From assembly GCF_037137075.1 (NCBI RefSeq), contig NZ_JBBBNV010000039.1, positions 1-27,157 of the forward strand: a stretch of DNA of 27,157 nt, given 5' to 3'. Below the pieces are notes generated by a model. It was not told the DNA's origin, made no database searches, and saw only the letters and a list, made by a program, of their open reading frames with translations. Every line of letters begins with the position of its first letter. Position 1 is the stretch's first letter. The position numbers were made by a program, and so were the translations under genes. Source of the DNA: JBBBNV01 sp037137075. Its GTDB lineage: Bacteria > Bacillota > Bacilli > Paenibacillales > NBRC-103111. Of this stretch, positions 7,195 through 15,972 are shown piece by piece.

Positions 7195-8613
7195 TTAGTT
7201 GTCTTTTTTGCCGTTATTAATTTTGTCACGCAGCTCCTGGAGCTTTTTCTCCAATTCCTTCTTCCGCTCATCATCGCTGTCGTCATTCTTTTTGTTGCCG
7301 CCGTTATTGCCATTGCTATTCGTATTGCCGTTGTTCCTGGTATCTTGATCTTTCTTCCCGCTGTCTTCCTTTGAATTATTCCCGTCGGTCTTGTTGTTGT
7401 CGGCTTTCGGGTCCTCGTTCTTTTGACCGTTGTCCTTGCCGCGATCCTCGTTCTTACTGTCTTCCTTTTTCCCGTCATCCCGGTTCCCGGACTTCGTGTT
7501 GTCCTTCGTATTCTCTCTCTCTTTGCTGCTGTCTCTATCTTTATCGTTATCTTTGTCAGCTTGAGAATTGCGCTTGTCCTCTGCAGGCTTGGCGGACGGT
7601 GAAGGCGTCGCCTTGACGTTCGAATCTCCTTGCCGGCTTCCTGCAGGAACGTTCGTTCTTTTCGTATCGTCCTTTTTGGAGTCCACTGTTCTGGCATCAT
7701 TCGAATTCGTTTTAGTCTCTGTTTTGGAATTCGATTTGTCATTGTCCTTGCTGCTGTTCTTCCCGGTTTTCTTCCCGCTGCCCAGCTTGCCTTCCTTCTC
7801 CTCCGAGACCAGCTCCTTCAGCTGCTCCTTGGACGGCGGCTTGACCGGGTCGACAAGCTTGTTGAGCCCGCCGCTGGCCTTCGCGATATGGGTAATGGAG
7901 TCGCTTTGGAACTGCTCCAGCTCCACCTCCTGCCCGCTGGCCTTGGCGTTCAAATACACCGCATATTTCCCTGCCGACACCCCGTGGGTCATCGCTTCAT
8001 TGCGCACCTCCTGCGGTGTGGCAATGGCAGCTACCTCAAAGGATTTCGCCTGCTCGGGCTTTAACGTTTGAATTTTTTGCTCAACCACAGCTTTCACCTT
8101 GCTGCCGATTTGGGTATCGTCCAGCTTGGTTTGTTCGGTGACGGCCGTGCTGGAAATAATAATATCCCCTTCATCCTTTAAATAACCCGCCGCCTTTTCA
8201 ATCACTTCATTGGCGACCTCTTCCAGAGGCTTTTGCTTCCAATCCTCGCCCAGTGTTTCAACCAGTTGAATCCCGTCGTCGTTGAGGCCGCGCACCTCCA
8301 GAACATGCTCGGTTTCATCAATGCCCAGCTCTACACTCGGATTGATGTCCATGGAGATGTAGGCCACAACGGTCGGATCCGGCTGCATTCCCCCAGTAAA
8401 GGTTGTAAATACTACGACGCAGAAAATAACAGCCACAGCAATGGCGGAGCTCATTGTCAGAAGCGGATTCCAGCGCCGCTGCGCACGCGCGAACATGATT
8501 TCTTCGCCGATACGGCATGTGTGTCCAGCGCGGGGCACTTTTACGAAACTGCCCTGTGCAGTCAGTACCACAATATGCCGGTCCGTCATTTCCATGACGA
8601 CCCCTTTGTTCAT
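7195..8613 (-). CDS. rsgI: Anti-sigma-I factor RsgI
   Basis: A 472-aa single-pass membrane protein. Residues 1-45 form the RsgI N-terminal cytoplasmic domain (MEMTDRHIVVLTAQGSFVKV) that binds SigI. One membrane helix follows at about 51-73, then an extracellular domain with the conserved DINPSVELGID near residue 89. From about residue 260 to 445 the chain is a highly charged low-complexity linker of Lys, Asp, Asn, Ser and Glu, ending in a short coiled-coil-like helix (DDERKKELEKKLQELRDKI). No carbohydrate-binding domain is attached, unlike clostridial RsgI proteins. The ATG at 8613 follows AAGGAGG located in the last codons of sigI, so the pair is translationally coupled. It is expected to hold SigI inactive until an envelope or heat stress signal. 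Confidence 0.93.
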   Translation of the reverse strand: MNKGVVMEMTDRHIVVLTAQGSFVKVPRAGHTCRIGEEIMFARAQRRWNPLLTMSSAIAVAVIFCVVVFTTFTGGMQPDPTVVAYISMDINPSVELGIDETEHVLEVRGLNDDGIQLVETLGEDWKQKPLEEVANEVIEKAAGYLKDEGDIIISSTAVTEQTKLDDTQIGSKVKAVVEQKIQTLKPEQAKSFEVAAIATPQEVRNEAMTHGVSAGKYAVYLNAKASGQEVELEQFQSDSITHIAKASGGLNKLVDPVKPPSKEQLKELVSEEKEGKLGSGKKTGKNSSKDNDKSNSKTETKTNSNDARTVDSKKDDTKRTNVPAGSRQGDSNVKATPSPSAKPAEDKRNSQADKDNDKDRDSSKERENTKDNTKSGNRDDGKKEDSKNEDRGKDNGQKNEDPKADNNKTDGNNSKEDSGKKDQDTRNNGNTNSNGNNGGNKKNDDSDDERKKELEKKLQELRDKINNGKKDN

Positions 8614-8615
8614 GG

Positions 8616-9413
8616 TTAAGCCTCCTTTCTCGGTAGTGAAGGAATTTGTAAATATTCCTTCAGACAGGGGTATGGACCGCTATGTATAAGAGCGATAGCA
8701 ATAATAAACTTGCGGTTTCGCTCCAGCGTCTTACGGGATACATCGACCTGCTGCATCAATTCCTTGATTGGCAGCATTTTTTTACCGATGAGAATACGCA
8801 TCAGCTCTGCGTCACTGGACAAGATATAGCCGATAGCAAAGAGAGCCTGACGGGAATCGACATGCTTCGGGGAAATTTCGGCCAGCTCGGAGAAGGTCAT
8901 TCCGAATTGCTTCAGGCAGTCGTTGAAATCGGCGATTTCCGCCTGACGCTGTTCGATTAACCGTTCACTGTCATACACGAGCGCAGCCTGCTGGTTCTCC
9001 ACAGGATTAATAATGTTGTCTTCTTCATCCTGCACGTCAAAGGAACTCAGGGGAATTTGGCCGGTGAAGCGCTGTTCCTTGCGGACATAATCAATCAGCC
9101 TGCGGCGGACGACCGTCTCGGCAAAGCTGAGAAACGAACGGCCCGATTCCGCGGAAAACTGGCTGATAGCCTCATTAAATGCGCCAAGCGCAATGCTGAA
9201 CTCATCATCCTTGGCGGGATCTATATATCGCTTGCAAAAACGGCTCGTCATCTTGGCCACATAGGGCTGGTAGTCCGTGATGAATTCATTACGGAGCCTG
9301 ACGTCGCCTCCTTGAATGCGCATCACCTTTTCTTCAGGTGATTCTGTATTTAATTGGGGGGCTTGGTGAGACTGGCGTTTCCCCAAAAACTTTTTAAACA
9401 GTACGAGTAACAA
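8616..9413 (-). CDS. sigI: RNA polymerase sigma factor SigI
   Basis: Alternative sigma factor of the sigma-70 family, SigI group, about 265 aa. Region 2 is visible in RYIDPAKDDEFSIALGAFNE and AETVVRRRLIDYVRKEQR, and the C-terminal SigI-specific helical domain ends in VSRKTLERNRKFIIAIALI, which recognises the -35 element. In Bacillus, SigI responds to heat and cell-envelope stress. I chose TTG 9413 as start because GAGGTGG lies 5 bases upstream; a TTG at 9431 gives six more residues but has no ribosome binding site and sits near the predicted transcription start. Its promoter (9437-9465) carries SigI-like elements, so autoregulation is likely. Confidence 0.93.
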   Translation of the reverse strand: MLLVLFKKFLGKRQSHQAPQLNTESPEEKVMRIQGGDVRLRNEFITDYQPYVAKMTSRFCKRYIDPAKDDEFSIALGAFNEAISQFSAESGRSFLSFAETVVRRRLIDYVRKEQRFTGQIPLSSFDVQDEEDNIINPVENQQAALVYDSERLIEQRQAEIADFNDCLKQFGMTFSELAEISPKHVDSRQALFAIGYILSSDAELMRILIGKKMLPIKELMQQVDVSRKTLERNRKFIIAIALIHSGPYPCLKEYLQIPSLPRKEA

Positions 9414-9436
9414 CCGTTCCACCTCACACAATATTG

Positions 9437-9465
9437 TTCGAAATCGTCCCGGAATATGCGGGGGT
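9437..9465 (-). promoter_or_regulatory. SigI-type autoregulatory promoter of sigI-rsgI
   Basis: On the minus strand ACCCCC (complement of 9460-9465) is followed by 19 bases and CGAA (complement of 9437-9440). ACCCCC and CGAA are the elements described for Bacillus SigI promoters. The exact preferred spacing is not something I can verify here. Confidence 0.6.
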
Positions 9466-9476
9466 CAATCTCGACT

Positions 9477-9506
9477 ATTATACCACATTGCTTTCGGGCC
9501 TGTCCG
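9477..9506 (-). promoter_or_regulatory. Possible sigma-A promoter of sigI
   Basis: A perfect TATAAT (complement of 9477-9482) has CGGACA (complement of 9501-9506) 18 bases upstream, a 4 of 6 match to TTGACA. It would give basal expression upstream of the SigI-type promoter. Confidence 0.5.
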
Positions 9507-9652
9507 TGACTGTAGTCCCGAAAACAGGACCTGAAAACAACAGGACCATGAAACCGTTTTATGTTCCGGACGAGCTAAAAAATCCGGGAAATTCGCTAGC
9601 TCTACTATTATATCTCGAATGAGCGGGCGCTTGAATTCCCTTTGAATTAAAA

Positions 9653-9672
9653 AAGCGCCCTCCGGGGCGCTT
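9653..9672. terminator. Terminator behind the 142-aa zinc-finger-like gene
   Basis: A perfect 8-bp GC-rich stem AAGCGCCC (9653-9660) / GGGCGCTT (9665-9672) with a 4-base loop. It is preceded by AAAA (T-run on the minus strand) and followed by GCTTTTTA on the plus strand, so it may work in both directions. It lies 50 bases behind the minus-strand gene at 9723. Confidence 0.82.
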
Positions 9673-9722
9673 GCTTTTTATCCATCGCCCAGGGGCGCGC
9701 GAGTATGTTACGGTCCTCCCGG

Positions 9723-10151
9723 TTACCGGGAATGGCCCAGCGATTTCTTCTCCCGCAGCTTCGCCTTGCGTTTGCTGAGTACGGACAGCCGCTTCTTGAG
9801 CTGTTCCTCCCACTCGGCATCGGCCATTTGCTTTGCCACAGACAGCAGGTCAAGCGCCATATCGATTTGATTGAGTACGATGTCGAGCGGTTCCTCGCTC
9901 TCATCATTTACACAATTTTCATATAAGGCGGGATTCTCCCGGCCGTCCACATATTCCTGAAAATCAATCTCATGGGCGCCGTCTCCGTGCGCATACTCGG
10001 CTAAAATCTCATATTCGTGCTCAATCAGGTAGTGCACCTCGATGCGGTGGCATACCGGGCAAAATAACAATGGTACGTTGTGAATGTGCGTGCGATAATG
10101 TTTCAGTGTTCCTTGGGTTCCAATCATACTGGCTCCGCAGCAAAAACTCAT
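9723..10151 (-). CDS. Hypothetical protein with a zinc-finger-like Cys arrangement
   Basis: A 142-aa soluble protein. It opens with a CC pair (Cys4, Cys5) and has FCPVC (Cys31, Cys34), an arrangement that resembles YgiT-type zinc fingers and could bind one metal ion. The middle is acidic (HGDGAHEIDFQEYV) and the C-terminus is a basic helical segment (EEQLKKRLSVLSKRKAKLREKK). I do not know a function. The start at ATG 10151 follows GGAGGAG at good spacing; the longer frame from 10202 lacks a ribosome binding site. It is monocistronic, with its terminator at 9653-9672, and divergent from the GH15 gene. Confidence 0.78.
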   Translation of the reverse strand: MSFCCGASMIGTQGTLKHYRTHIHNVPLLFCPVCHRIEVHYLIEHEYEILAEYAHGDGAHEIDFQEYVDGRENPALYENCVNDESEEPLDIVLNQIDMALDLLSVAKQMADAEWEEQLKKRLSVLSKRKAKLREKKSLGHSR

Positions 10152-10479
10152 CTTGCACTCCTCCTCCAACACCTTGCGGATACTGCCGCTTTGTACATAC
10201 ATATTCGCTTTGCCGCGCGAATTATCCTCTTTTTGCAGACGAAAATATGTAATTCAGTATAATCGGGCGCGCGCCTTTCGCATAGGTATAAATGATTTCC
10301 AAAACGAATTTCAACGTCCAAAGCCCCTCTGGAATGCTGTGCAGGGCTCGGTGAGAGCGAATTTTCAGAAAAAAAAGAAATTAACTATGGAAAACAGCTC
10401 CTCTTCTTAGTAAGATGGAAGAAACAACGTACATAATATAGCAGAGACAGCGGAATATACGGATAAGGATGTGGATCTT
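10152..10479. other. Intergenic region between divergent genes
   Basis: This stretch should carry promoters for the 142-aa gene (minus) and the GH15 gene (plus). A TATAAT lies on the plus strand around 10257-10262, without a -35 at normal spacing. No small gene or riboswitch is recognisable. Confidence 0.4.
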
Positions 10480-12480
10480 ATGCCAAGGCATCTCGTAGTC
10501 GGCAACGGTAAAATTTTGATTAATCTGGATCAGCATTGCTTTATCCGCGATGTGTACTACCCTTACGTCGGCCAGCTTAACCATGTCGGCGGCTACTTGT
10601 GCCGCATGGGCCTGTGGGTAGACGGCCAGTTCTCCTGGCTGAGCGACCCCGAATGGGAAATCAAGCTCGCCTATACGGAAGATTCGCTGGTCACCGAGGT
10701 AACAGCGGCCAATCCGGAGCTTGGCATTGCGCTTGTGCTGAACGACGGCGTCCATCAGCGCGATAACATTTACTTAAAGCGGGTCCGGATTACGAACCAT
10801 GGCGCCGAGCAAAAGGAAGTCCGGGTCTTTTTCAGCCAGGATATGATGATTAATGAAACCGAGGTCGGCGATACCGCCGTTTATTATCCGGAAAACCACA
10901 CCATGTTTCACTACAAGAAAGACCGCTACTTTATGTTCAACGGCATGGCCGAAACCGAACGGGAAGGAATTTATCAGTTCACCGCGGGGGTCAAGCGGTT
11001 CCATAATGCCGAAGGGACCTGGAAGGATGCCGAGGACGGCCATCTGATGGGCAATGCCATCGCCCAAGGCTCGGTAGACAGCACCATCAGCATCCGGACC
11101 TTCATTCCGCCCGGAGCGGAACGCGAAATCTACTACTGGCTGTCCATCGGCAAAAGCCTGGAAGAAGTCAAAAAGCTGGACGCTTATGTCAAGGAAAGCC
11201 ATCCGGGCAAGCTGCTGGACCGCGTCAAAATATACTGGCAGCACTGGGTCAACAAGGCGAGCCGCGATTATGCCGACCTGAGCGATGATATTATCCGCAT
11301 GTTCAAGCACAGCCTGCTGATGGTCCGTACCCAAACCGATGTCGACGGGGCCATCATTGCCGCCAACGACACCGACATCATGCAGTACAACCGCGATCAT
11401 TACAGCTACATGTGGCCCCGTGACGGCGCGCTCGTCGCTTATGCGATGACGATGGCCGGTTATCAGGGGATGATCGTCCCGTTCTTCCACTTCTGCGCCG
11501 CTGCGCTGTCTCCCGAAGGCTATCTCCATCACAAATACAACCCGGACGGCACCGTCGGCTCCAGCTGGCATCCCTATATCGTCGGCGGCAAGCAGCAGCT
11601 GCCCATTCAGGAGGATGAAACGGCGCTCGTGCTGTTCACCCTGTGGCAGGATTACGCCCAGCATGGGGTGATTGAGCTGCCGCAGTCCCTCTACAAAAGC
11701 CTCATCCGCAAAGCAGCCCGTTTCCTGTACCAGTACGTCGAAGAGGATTTGAACCTGCCCAAGCCGAGCTACGACTTGTGGGAGGAGCGTTACGGCATCT
11801 TTACGTTTACGACCTCAGCCGTGTACGGAGGCTTGATCGCCGCCGCCAACTTCGCCAAGCTGTTCGGCGACGATGAACGGAGCCTGCGCTACAAAATGCA
11901 CGCCGAGCGGATTAAGGAAGGCATTCTGACCCACCTGTACGATGAGCAGCTTGGACGCTTTGTCCGGGGCTTATATCAGAAGGACGGCGAGTGGGTGAAG
12001 GACCCGACCCTGGAGAGCAGCATGTACGGCATCTTCGAATTCGGCGTTCTTCCGGCCACCGATCCCCGTGTTGTCAGCACGATGAAGGCCATCAAGGACG
12101 GCTTGACCATTAAAACGCCGGTCGGCGGGGTAGCCCGTTACTACCATGACTACTATTTCCAGCGCTCCTCCGATATCGAGAAAATTCCGGGGAATCCGTG
12201 GATTATCTGTACGCTCTGGACCGCGGAGCACGAGATCGAGACGGCTCAAACCATTGAGGAGCTGCAAGGTCCGAAGCAAACGCTCGAATGGGTCATCGCC
12301 CATGCGATGGAGAGCGGCATCCTGTCCGAGCAGGTCGATCCGATGGATGGCAGCCCGCTATCCGTCGCCCCGCTGACCTGGTCTCATGCAACCTTCGTGC
12401 TCACCGTGGTTAAATACATGAACAAATACCATAAGCTCACCGGCAAAAGCGCGAATGGCATTTACAAGCATTGGATGTAG
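10480..12480 (+). CDS. GH15 glucoamylase-like glycoside hydrolase
   Basis: A 666-aa cytoplasmic enzyme (no signal peptide) of glycoside hydrolase family 15. An N-terminal beta-sandwich domain (about residues 1-260) precedes the (alpha/alpha)6 barrel. Family landmarks are SYMWPRDGALVAYAM near residue 310, DETALVLFTLW near 379, the general-acid motif DLWEER (Glu435/436) and the general-base motif SEQVDP (Glu617). These enzymes release glucose from alpha-linked oligosaccharides such as maltodextrins or related sugars; the exact substrate cannot be read from the sequence. I chose ATG 10480, with AAGGA 10 bases upstream; a GTG at 10471 is too close to it. It is monocistronic. Confidence 0.93.
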   Translation: MPRHLVVGNGKILINLDQHCFIRDVYYPYVGQLNHVGGYLCRMGLWVDGQFSWLSDPEWEIKLAYTEDSLVTEVTAANPELGIALVLNDGVHQRDNIYLKRVRITNHGAEQKEVRVFFSQDMMINETEVGDTAVYYPENHTMFHYKKDRYFMFNGMAETEREGIYQFTAGVKRFHNAEGTWKDAEDGHLMGNAIAQGSVDSTISIRTFIPPGAEREIYYWLSIGKSLEEVKKLDAYVKESHPGKLLDRVKIYWQHWVNKASRDYADLSDDIIRMFKHSLLMVRTQTDVDGAIIAANDTDIMQYNRDHYSYMWPRDGALVAYAMTMAGYQGMIVPFFHFCAAALSPEGYLHHKYNPDGTVGSSWHPYIVGGKQQLPIQEDETALVLFTLWQDYAQHGVIELPQSLYKSLIRKAARFLYQYVEEDLNLPKPSYDLWEERYGIFTFTTSAVYGGLIAAANFAKLFGDDERSLRYKMHAERIKEGILTHLYDEQLGRFVRGLYQKDGEWVKDPTLESSMYGIFEFGVLPATDPRVVSTMKAIKDGLTIKTPVGGVARYYHDYYFQRSSDIEKIPGNPWIICTLWTAEHEIETAQTIEELQGPKQTLEWVIAHAMESGILSEQVDPMDGSPLSVAPLTWSHATFVLTVVKYMNKYHKLTGKSANGIYKHWM

Positions 12481-12686
12481 AACATACAAGGTCAATCATT
12501 CTCTTACCAAGCGAAGCACTGCGCGCCGCTTGACAGTGCATCCTCCCCCCCTTCATGCAGGCTTGAGGGCTGGTGCCGGACAGCTTCCCGTATGGATGGC
12601 AGACAACAAGAGTCACCTGCGGCAGAGAAACAATTTAAAGGAAAGTGAATGCTGCCTGTGGTCAGCTCCACGATCTCCCCTCCAAA

Positions 12687-12735
12687 AAACAAAGATGCCA
12701 TCCCCTGTTCCCGCAGGAGGACGGCATCTTTGTTT
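12687..12735. terminator. Bidirectional terminator between convergent genes
   Basis: A perfect 13-bp stem AAACAAAGATGCC (12687-12699) / GGCATCTTTGTTT (12723-12735). On the minus strand the stem ends in a T-rich run; the plus-strand side is weaker. It sits between the GH15 gene (plus) and the GDYXXLXY gene (minus). The preceding 200 bases contain no supported gene. Confidence 0.8.
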
Positions 12736-12762
12736 GCCAAGGCATCGTTTATAGTTTATGCG

Positions 12763-13320
12763 CTATTTCCACTCATAGCCGCTAATTTTTTTCTGCCCCC
12801 ACGGCGCAACCTGAACACGGACAATCATATTCCGGGCTTGATCCTCCAGTTCACGGCCGGTTCCTTCCGGCACGTAGTACCGTTCCAGCCCATATTCGAC
12901 AACGGCCTCCACCGCAGCTTGCAGGGAGCTGACCCACTCCAGCCGTCCTTCAAGCACGGTCTCCTCGCCTGCGGCTTGCAGCTTGTCATAGGAAGCGGAC
13001 TTGACCTCATAGACGCCATCCGCTCCCGGCTGGAGGAGCACATATACTTTTTTGCCGACGGGGTAGTTCTCCGCCTGGATGGGCTCCTCTCCCGTCCATT
13101 TCGAGACGGGAATACGGCTAATATCATAGCTCAGACGCACGTAATCCCCGTAAAACAAATCACGCGGATCTACGGGAGCGGTCTGCAGCCGGATCTCCTT
13201 GCCGAACCAGCCCGTGGCGTAGTAGCTCCCGGCCAAGCCAAGCAGAAACAAAACCTGAAGCGCAAGCAGTACGCCGATCCGGACTGTTCTTTTACTTCTT
13301 GCTCCGGTCATTGAGCTCAT
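12763..13320 (-). CDS. GDYXXLXY-domain membrane-anchored protein
   Basis: A 185-aa protein with one N-terminal membrane helix (about residues 15-36) and an extracytoplasmic domain that carries the name-giving motif GDYVRLSYDI near residue 59. The family has no established biochemical activity that I know. The ATG at 13320 has GGAGGG 7 bases upstream and overlaps the end of the DUF2157 gene by 29 bases, so the two are co-translated. The pairing of DUF2157 and GDYXXLXY proteins is widespread and suggests one complex at the membrane. Its terminator is at 12687-12735. Confidence 0.9.
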   Translation of the reverse strand: MSSMTGARSKRTVRIGVLLALQVLFLLGLAGSYYATGWFGKEIRLQTAPVDPRDLFYGDYVRLSYDISRIPVSKWTGEEPIQAENYPVGKKVYVLLQPGADGVYEVKSASYDKLQAAGEETVLEGRLEWVSSLQAAVEAVVEYGLERYYVPEGTGRELEDQARNMIVRVQVAPWGQKKISGYEWK

Positions 13321-14542
13321 CGGGGTTCCCTCCTTCCGGCTTCAGCGCTTCCCGTTTCTGCTTATTGAGGTACCAGCTGATCCCAAGCAGCAGCAGTCCG
13401 CCAATGAGGAAGAACATGGATTTGTCCATAAACCCCCAGGTCAGCTTCGTGTAAGCAACCAGTGTCGTTGCCAGAAACAGCAATGTGCCGAGGTTGATTT
13501 TGAACCGCCACTGGGCTTTGAAGCCCGCTGTCAGCACATACAAGGAGAACAAAAACATGAGCAGCAGATAGGTTACTCCGGAGCTTCCCATCGGCAGCAA
13601 GAAGGCCGGGAGCAGTATCAGCCACTCCGGCAAGGAGCCGAGACGCTTCCGCCGCTGCTTCCCCCAGGCGGACAGCGCCGCCAGCACCAGCAGAATCGGA
13701 ATGAAAACCGGCGCATCCGCCCAAGGACGGGAGTAGATCGACAGCTCGTCAATGGCCGCCCCGAACAGAGCCATCAGATAAGCAACCGCCAGCACCAGCG
13801 CCTGAAGCGGATAAACCGCATCCCGCTCCTTCTGACGCAGCCAGTCTCCTGCTGTATACAAAACCATAAGAGGCACAATGAACCATATCGGCTCTCCATC
13901 CCAGTGACTTATAAAACCCGCGCACTCAATCAGTACGGCCGCTCCGAGCACAAGAGACAGCAGTCCGCTGCAATAACGCCACCAATAGCTGCCCAGCCCG
14001 GCAAGCAGCAGCGCTGCGCTAACATAGCTGAACGTATGGAACTCATTCAGACTGTAGAACTGGCTGATCACGAGAATTGCCGCAGTGAGGATAAAGATGA
14101 ACCGGCTTCGGTACAGCCAGGTCAGCGCTGTCCCGAACGCTCCCCATAGCACGAAAGACGCGATGTTGTTGCTCGTTAAATGAAACATCTGGGCAATCAG
14201 GAACAAGCTGCCCCCGAAGGTGAGAAGTCCAGCTCCGGCCAGCGCTATGCCGAGCTTCTCATTGCCTTGTTTAACAAAGCGTTCCCCCGCCGTATAGAAG
14301 CCGGTTAAGGTCACCAAAAGAATCGCCAACCGCGCAAACGGATGAATGCCTTGCCAGTTCGCTGCTACGAACGACAGCACCCCCAGCCCGACAAGCAGCG
14401 CCCCGAGTACGGGAAGAATACGACCGGCATGCCGTTCAACCGGATACAGCTCCATAATATTCCTTACCTGCTCTTCACTGACAATGCCTTTCTGGACCCA
14501 ATGTGCGCTTTCCCGCTCCAGCCATTTTCTCGACACCGTCAT
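13292..14542 (-). CDS. DUF2157-domain polytopic membrane protein
   Basis: A 416-aa protein. The N-terminal 40 residues are soluble and match DUF2157 (ERESAHWVQKGIVSEEQVRNI), followed by roughly a dozen hydrophobic segments (for example RILPVLGALLVGLGVLSFVA). The C-terminus is charged. Function is unknown. The ATG at 14542 follows AAGGAGGC. The gene overlaps the downstream GDYXXLXY gene, and together they form a two-gene operon. Confidence 0.9.
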   Translation of the reverse strand: MTVSRKWLERESAHWVQKGIVSEEQVRNIMELYPVERHAGRILPVLGALLVGLGVLSFVAANWQGIHPFARLAILLVTLTGFYTAGERFVKQGNEKLGIALAGAGLLTFGGSLFLIAQMFHLTSNNIASFVLWGAFGTALTWLYRSRFIFILTAAILVISQFYSLNEFHTFSYVSAALLLAGLGSYWWRYCSGLLSLVLGAAVLIECAGFISHWDGEPIWFIVPLMVLYTAGDWLRQKERDAVYPLQALVLAVAYLMALFGAAIDELSIYSRPWADAPVFIPILLVLAALSAWGKQRRKRLGSLPEWLILLPAFLLPMGSSGVTYLLLMFLFSLYVLTAGFKAQWRFKINLGTLLFLATTLVAYTKLTWGFMDKSMFFLIGGLLLLGISWYLNKQKREALKPEGGNPDELNDRSKK

Positions 14543-14889
14543 GCCTCCTTTCGAATGGTACAGGATTGTTGTACCGACCGGCGAAGCAGATTGCCTCTTG
14601 TTTATGCTGCCCCAAGCCGTCCAACGGCAGTAGGGTGCAAAAACTTTTGCAGAACCATGGCTTGCGTCTTTGGCAAACCATCAGTCAGCCCTGATTTGTA
14701 CAGCATGCCGACGCCATTCCATGATTTGCTCCCTGGCTCCCGATCACCAGATGGGGATGGCTGTCTGACTCTATGGTATAATGACGCAGACCGCTATGCA
14801 AATGTTTCCGTTTTTGCAACTTCAAGGCTATGGATTACGTTATAACAGCTATGGGCTCTTTTAACCCATCAGAACAGGGGGAACCAGCA
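14543..14889. promoter_or_regulatory. Intergenic region with extended -10 promoter for the PLDc_N gene
   Basis: A perfect TATAAT at 14777-14782 is preceded by TGG, giving an extended -10 (TGNTATAAT); no good -35 is seen, as is usual for this class. Transcription would start near 14789, leaving a leader of about 100 bases before the ATG at 14890. The minus-strand promoter of the DUF2157 pair must also lie here, but I could not pinpoint it. Open frames in this region are not supported. Confidence 0.55.
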
Positions 14890-15096
14890 ATGAGTACAAG
14901 TTTTGGAATTACGGGTCTCGTGTTTCTTTTCATGGTGTTTGTGTTTTTCATGGCGCATGTTGCGCTTTGTATCTGGGCTTACCGTGATGCGCTGAGCCGG
15001 GGCCGCAGCCGGGAATACGCCCTCATTGTTCTCTTGGCGATGCTGCTGTTCCCGCTAATGGGGCTAATCATCTATTTGCTCATCCGAAATGATTAA
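14890..15096 (+). CDS. Small PLDc_N-type membrane protein, 68 aa
   Basis: Two hydrophobic segments (about residues 9-30 and 44-64) are separated by a basic loop with YRDALSRGRSREYA, and the protein ends LLIRND. The second segment, ALIVLLAMLLFPLMGLIIYL, fits the PLDc_N (phospholipase D nuclease N-terminal) family of small membrane proteins. No catalytic domain is attached, so it is not a phospholipase itself. The ATG at 14890 follows CAGGGGG; an earlier in-frame ATG at 14830 has no ribosome binding site. Confidence 0.78.
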   Translation: MSTSFGITGLVFLFMVFVFFMAHVALCIWAYRDALSRGRSREYALIVLLAMLLFPLMGLIIYLLIRND

Positions 15097-15172
15097 TGGG
15101 CATATCCTCCTACTGCTCCACCACACTCTGCGCGGCGAGCTTGGTCCGAGGAATTGACCGCAGCTCTCCTTC

Positions 15173-15937
15173 TTATTCCTTAACCCAGTAGGCGCTGCCG
15201 TCTTCCTTGCGCTCCATAAATCCGTATTCAATGAAATACCGCCGCAGCGTGGCGTGATCATGGAATATTGGCTTCAGAATCGCCTGAACCTCTTTCTCGG
15301 TATATGTCTGCTTGCTGTCGAAGCGCTTCACGATGTGCTTCAGCAGCACCCGCTTGCGCTTTTCCCGTTTCGGAAATTTACTGAGCGGACCGTCAAGCCC
15401 TTCCTTGAAATACATCTCAAGAATTTCGGCATGCTCTTGCTCCGTAATCGCAAACCGTTCGTCGACCATCGCTGCCGTCCGGTGAATCGGAATAAGCTGC
15501 TGAGGCTTCGGCGCAGGTAAATGAAGCAGCTCCATCAAAGCAAGAAACACCTTGGCTTGTTTTTCCTTCTCCCGCAGCGTAAAACGGTGATTACGAATCG
15601 TGGAGGTGCTGCCGCCCTCCAGCGCTTTCACGATTTCCGCATCGCTGAGCCCTTGCTGGAACAGATCCAGCAGCCGCCTCTGGTGGTCCGTGAGCCCCGT
15701 ATAGCGTTTATTCATCTGGAGCAAGTAATGAAACATGGATTGATGCTGCGCGTTAATATGCACCTGCATAAACTTCTCCGCTTCATACAAGCGCTCCCCG
15801 TCTGCAAAGACAATCCCCTGCTCAAGCTCCGTACCGCAGATTAAGCATGTATATAGGCCCGTCTGAGCCTGAAACACATATCCCCGCTTCAGCTCGTCAA
15901 GCGAGGCAGACCAAAACATCTCATGCAGTTCACTCAT
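15173..15937 (-). CDS. DUF2087-domain transcriptional regulator
   Basis: A 254-aa protein with three parts. The N-terminus has Cys31-x2-Cys34 and His60/His65, which could form a zinc site. Residues 82-125 look like a LuxR-type helix-turn-helix (LTDHQRRLLDLFQQGLSDAE followed by STIRNHRFTLREK). The C-terminal 65 residues match DUF2087 (KRVLLKHIVKRFDSKQTYTE, then a segment ending RRYFIEYGFMER). DUF2087 proteins are usually annotated as transcription regulators; the target is unknown. The ATG at 15937 has AGGTG 6 bases upstream; a GTG at 15946 would overlap the ribosome binding site. A palindrome at 15953-15972 lies just upstream. Confidence 0.87.
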   Translation of the reverse strand: MSELHEMFWSASLDELKRGYVFQAQTGLYTCLICGTELEQGIVFADGERLYEAEKFMQVHINAQHQSMFHYLLQMNKRYTGLTDHQRRLLDLFQQGLSDAEIVKALEGGSTSTIRNHRFTLREKEKQAKVFLALMELLHLPAPKPQQLIPIHRTAAMVDERFAITEQEHAEILEMYFKEGLDGPLSKFPKREKRKRVLLKHIVKRFDSKQTYTEKEVQAILKPIFHDHATLRRYFIEYGFMERKEDGSAYWVKE

Positions 15938-15952
15938 TACGTTCACCTCAAA

Positions 15953-15972
15953 TGTTTATTTTATAGTAAACA
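15953..15972. promoter_or_regulatory. Palindrome upstream of the DUF2087 gene, possible operator
   Basis: TGTTTA (15953-15958) and TAAACA (15967-15972) form a perfect inverted repeat with an 8-base AT-rich centre. It ends about 15 bases before the start codon, immediately upstream of the ribosome binding site, a position suited to autorepression. The flanks are AT-rich, so chance cannot be excluded. Confidence 0.45.

Noticed and set aside
10774..11664. 296-codon minus-strand open frame
   Set aside because: Antisense to the GH15 gene, which has full family motifs.
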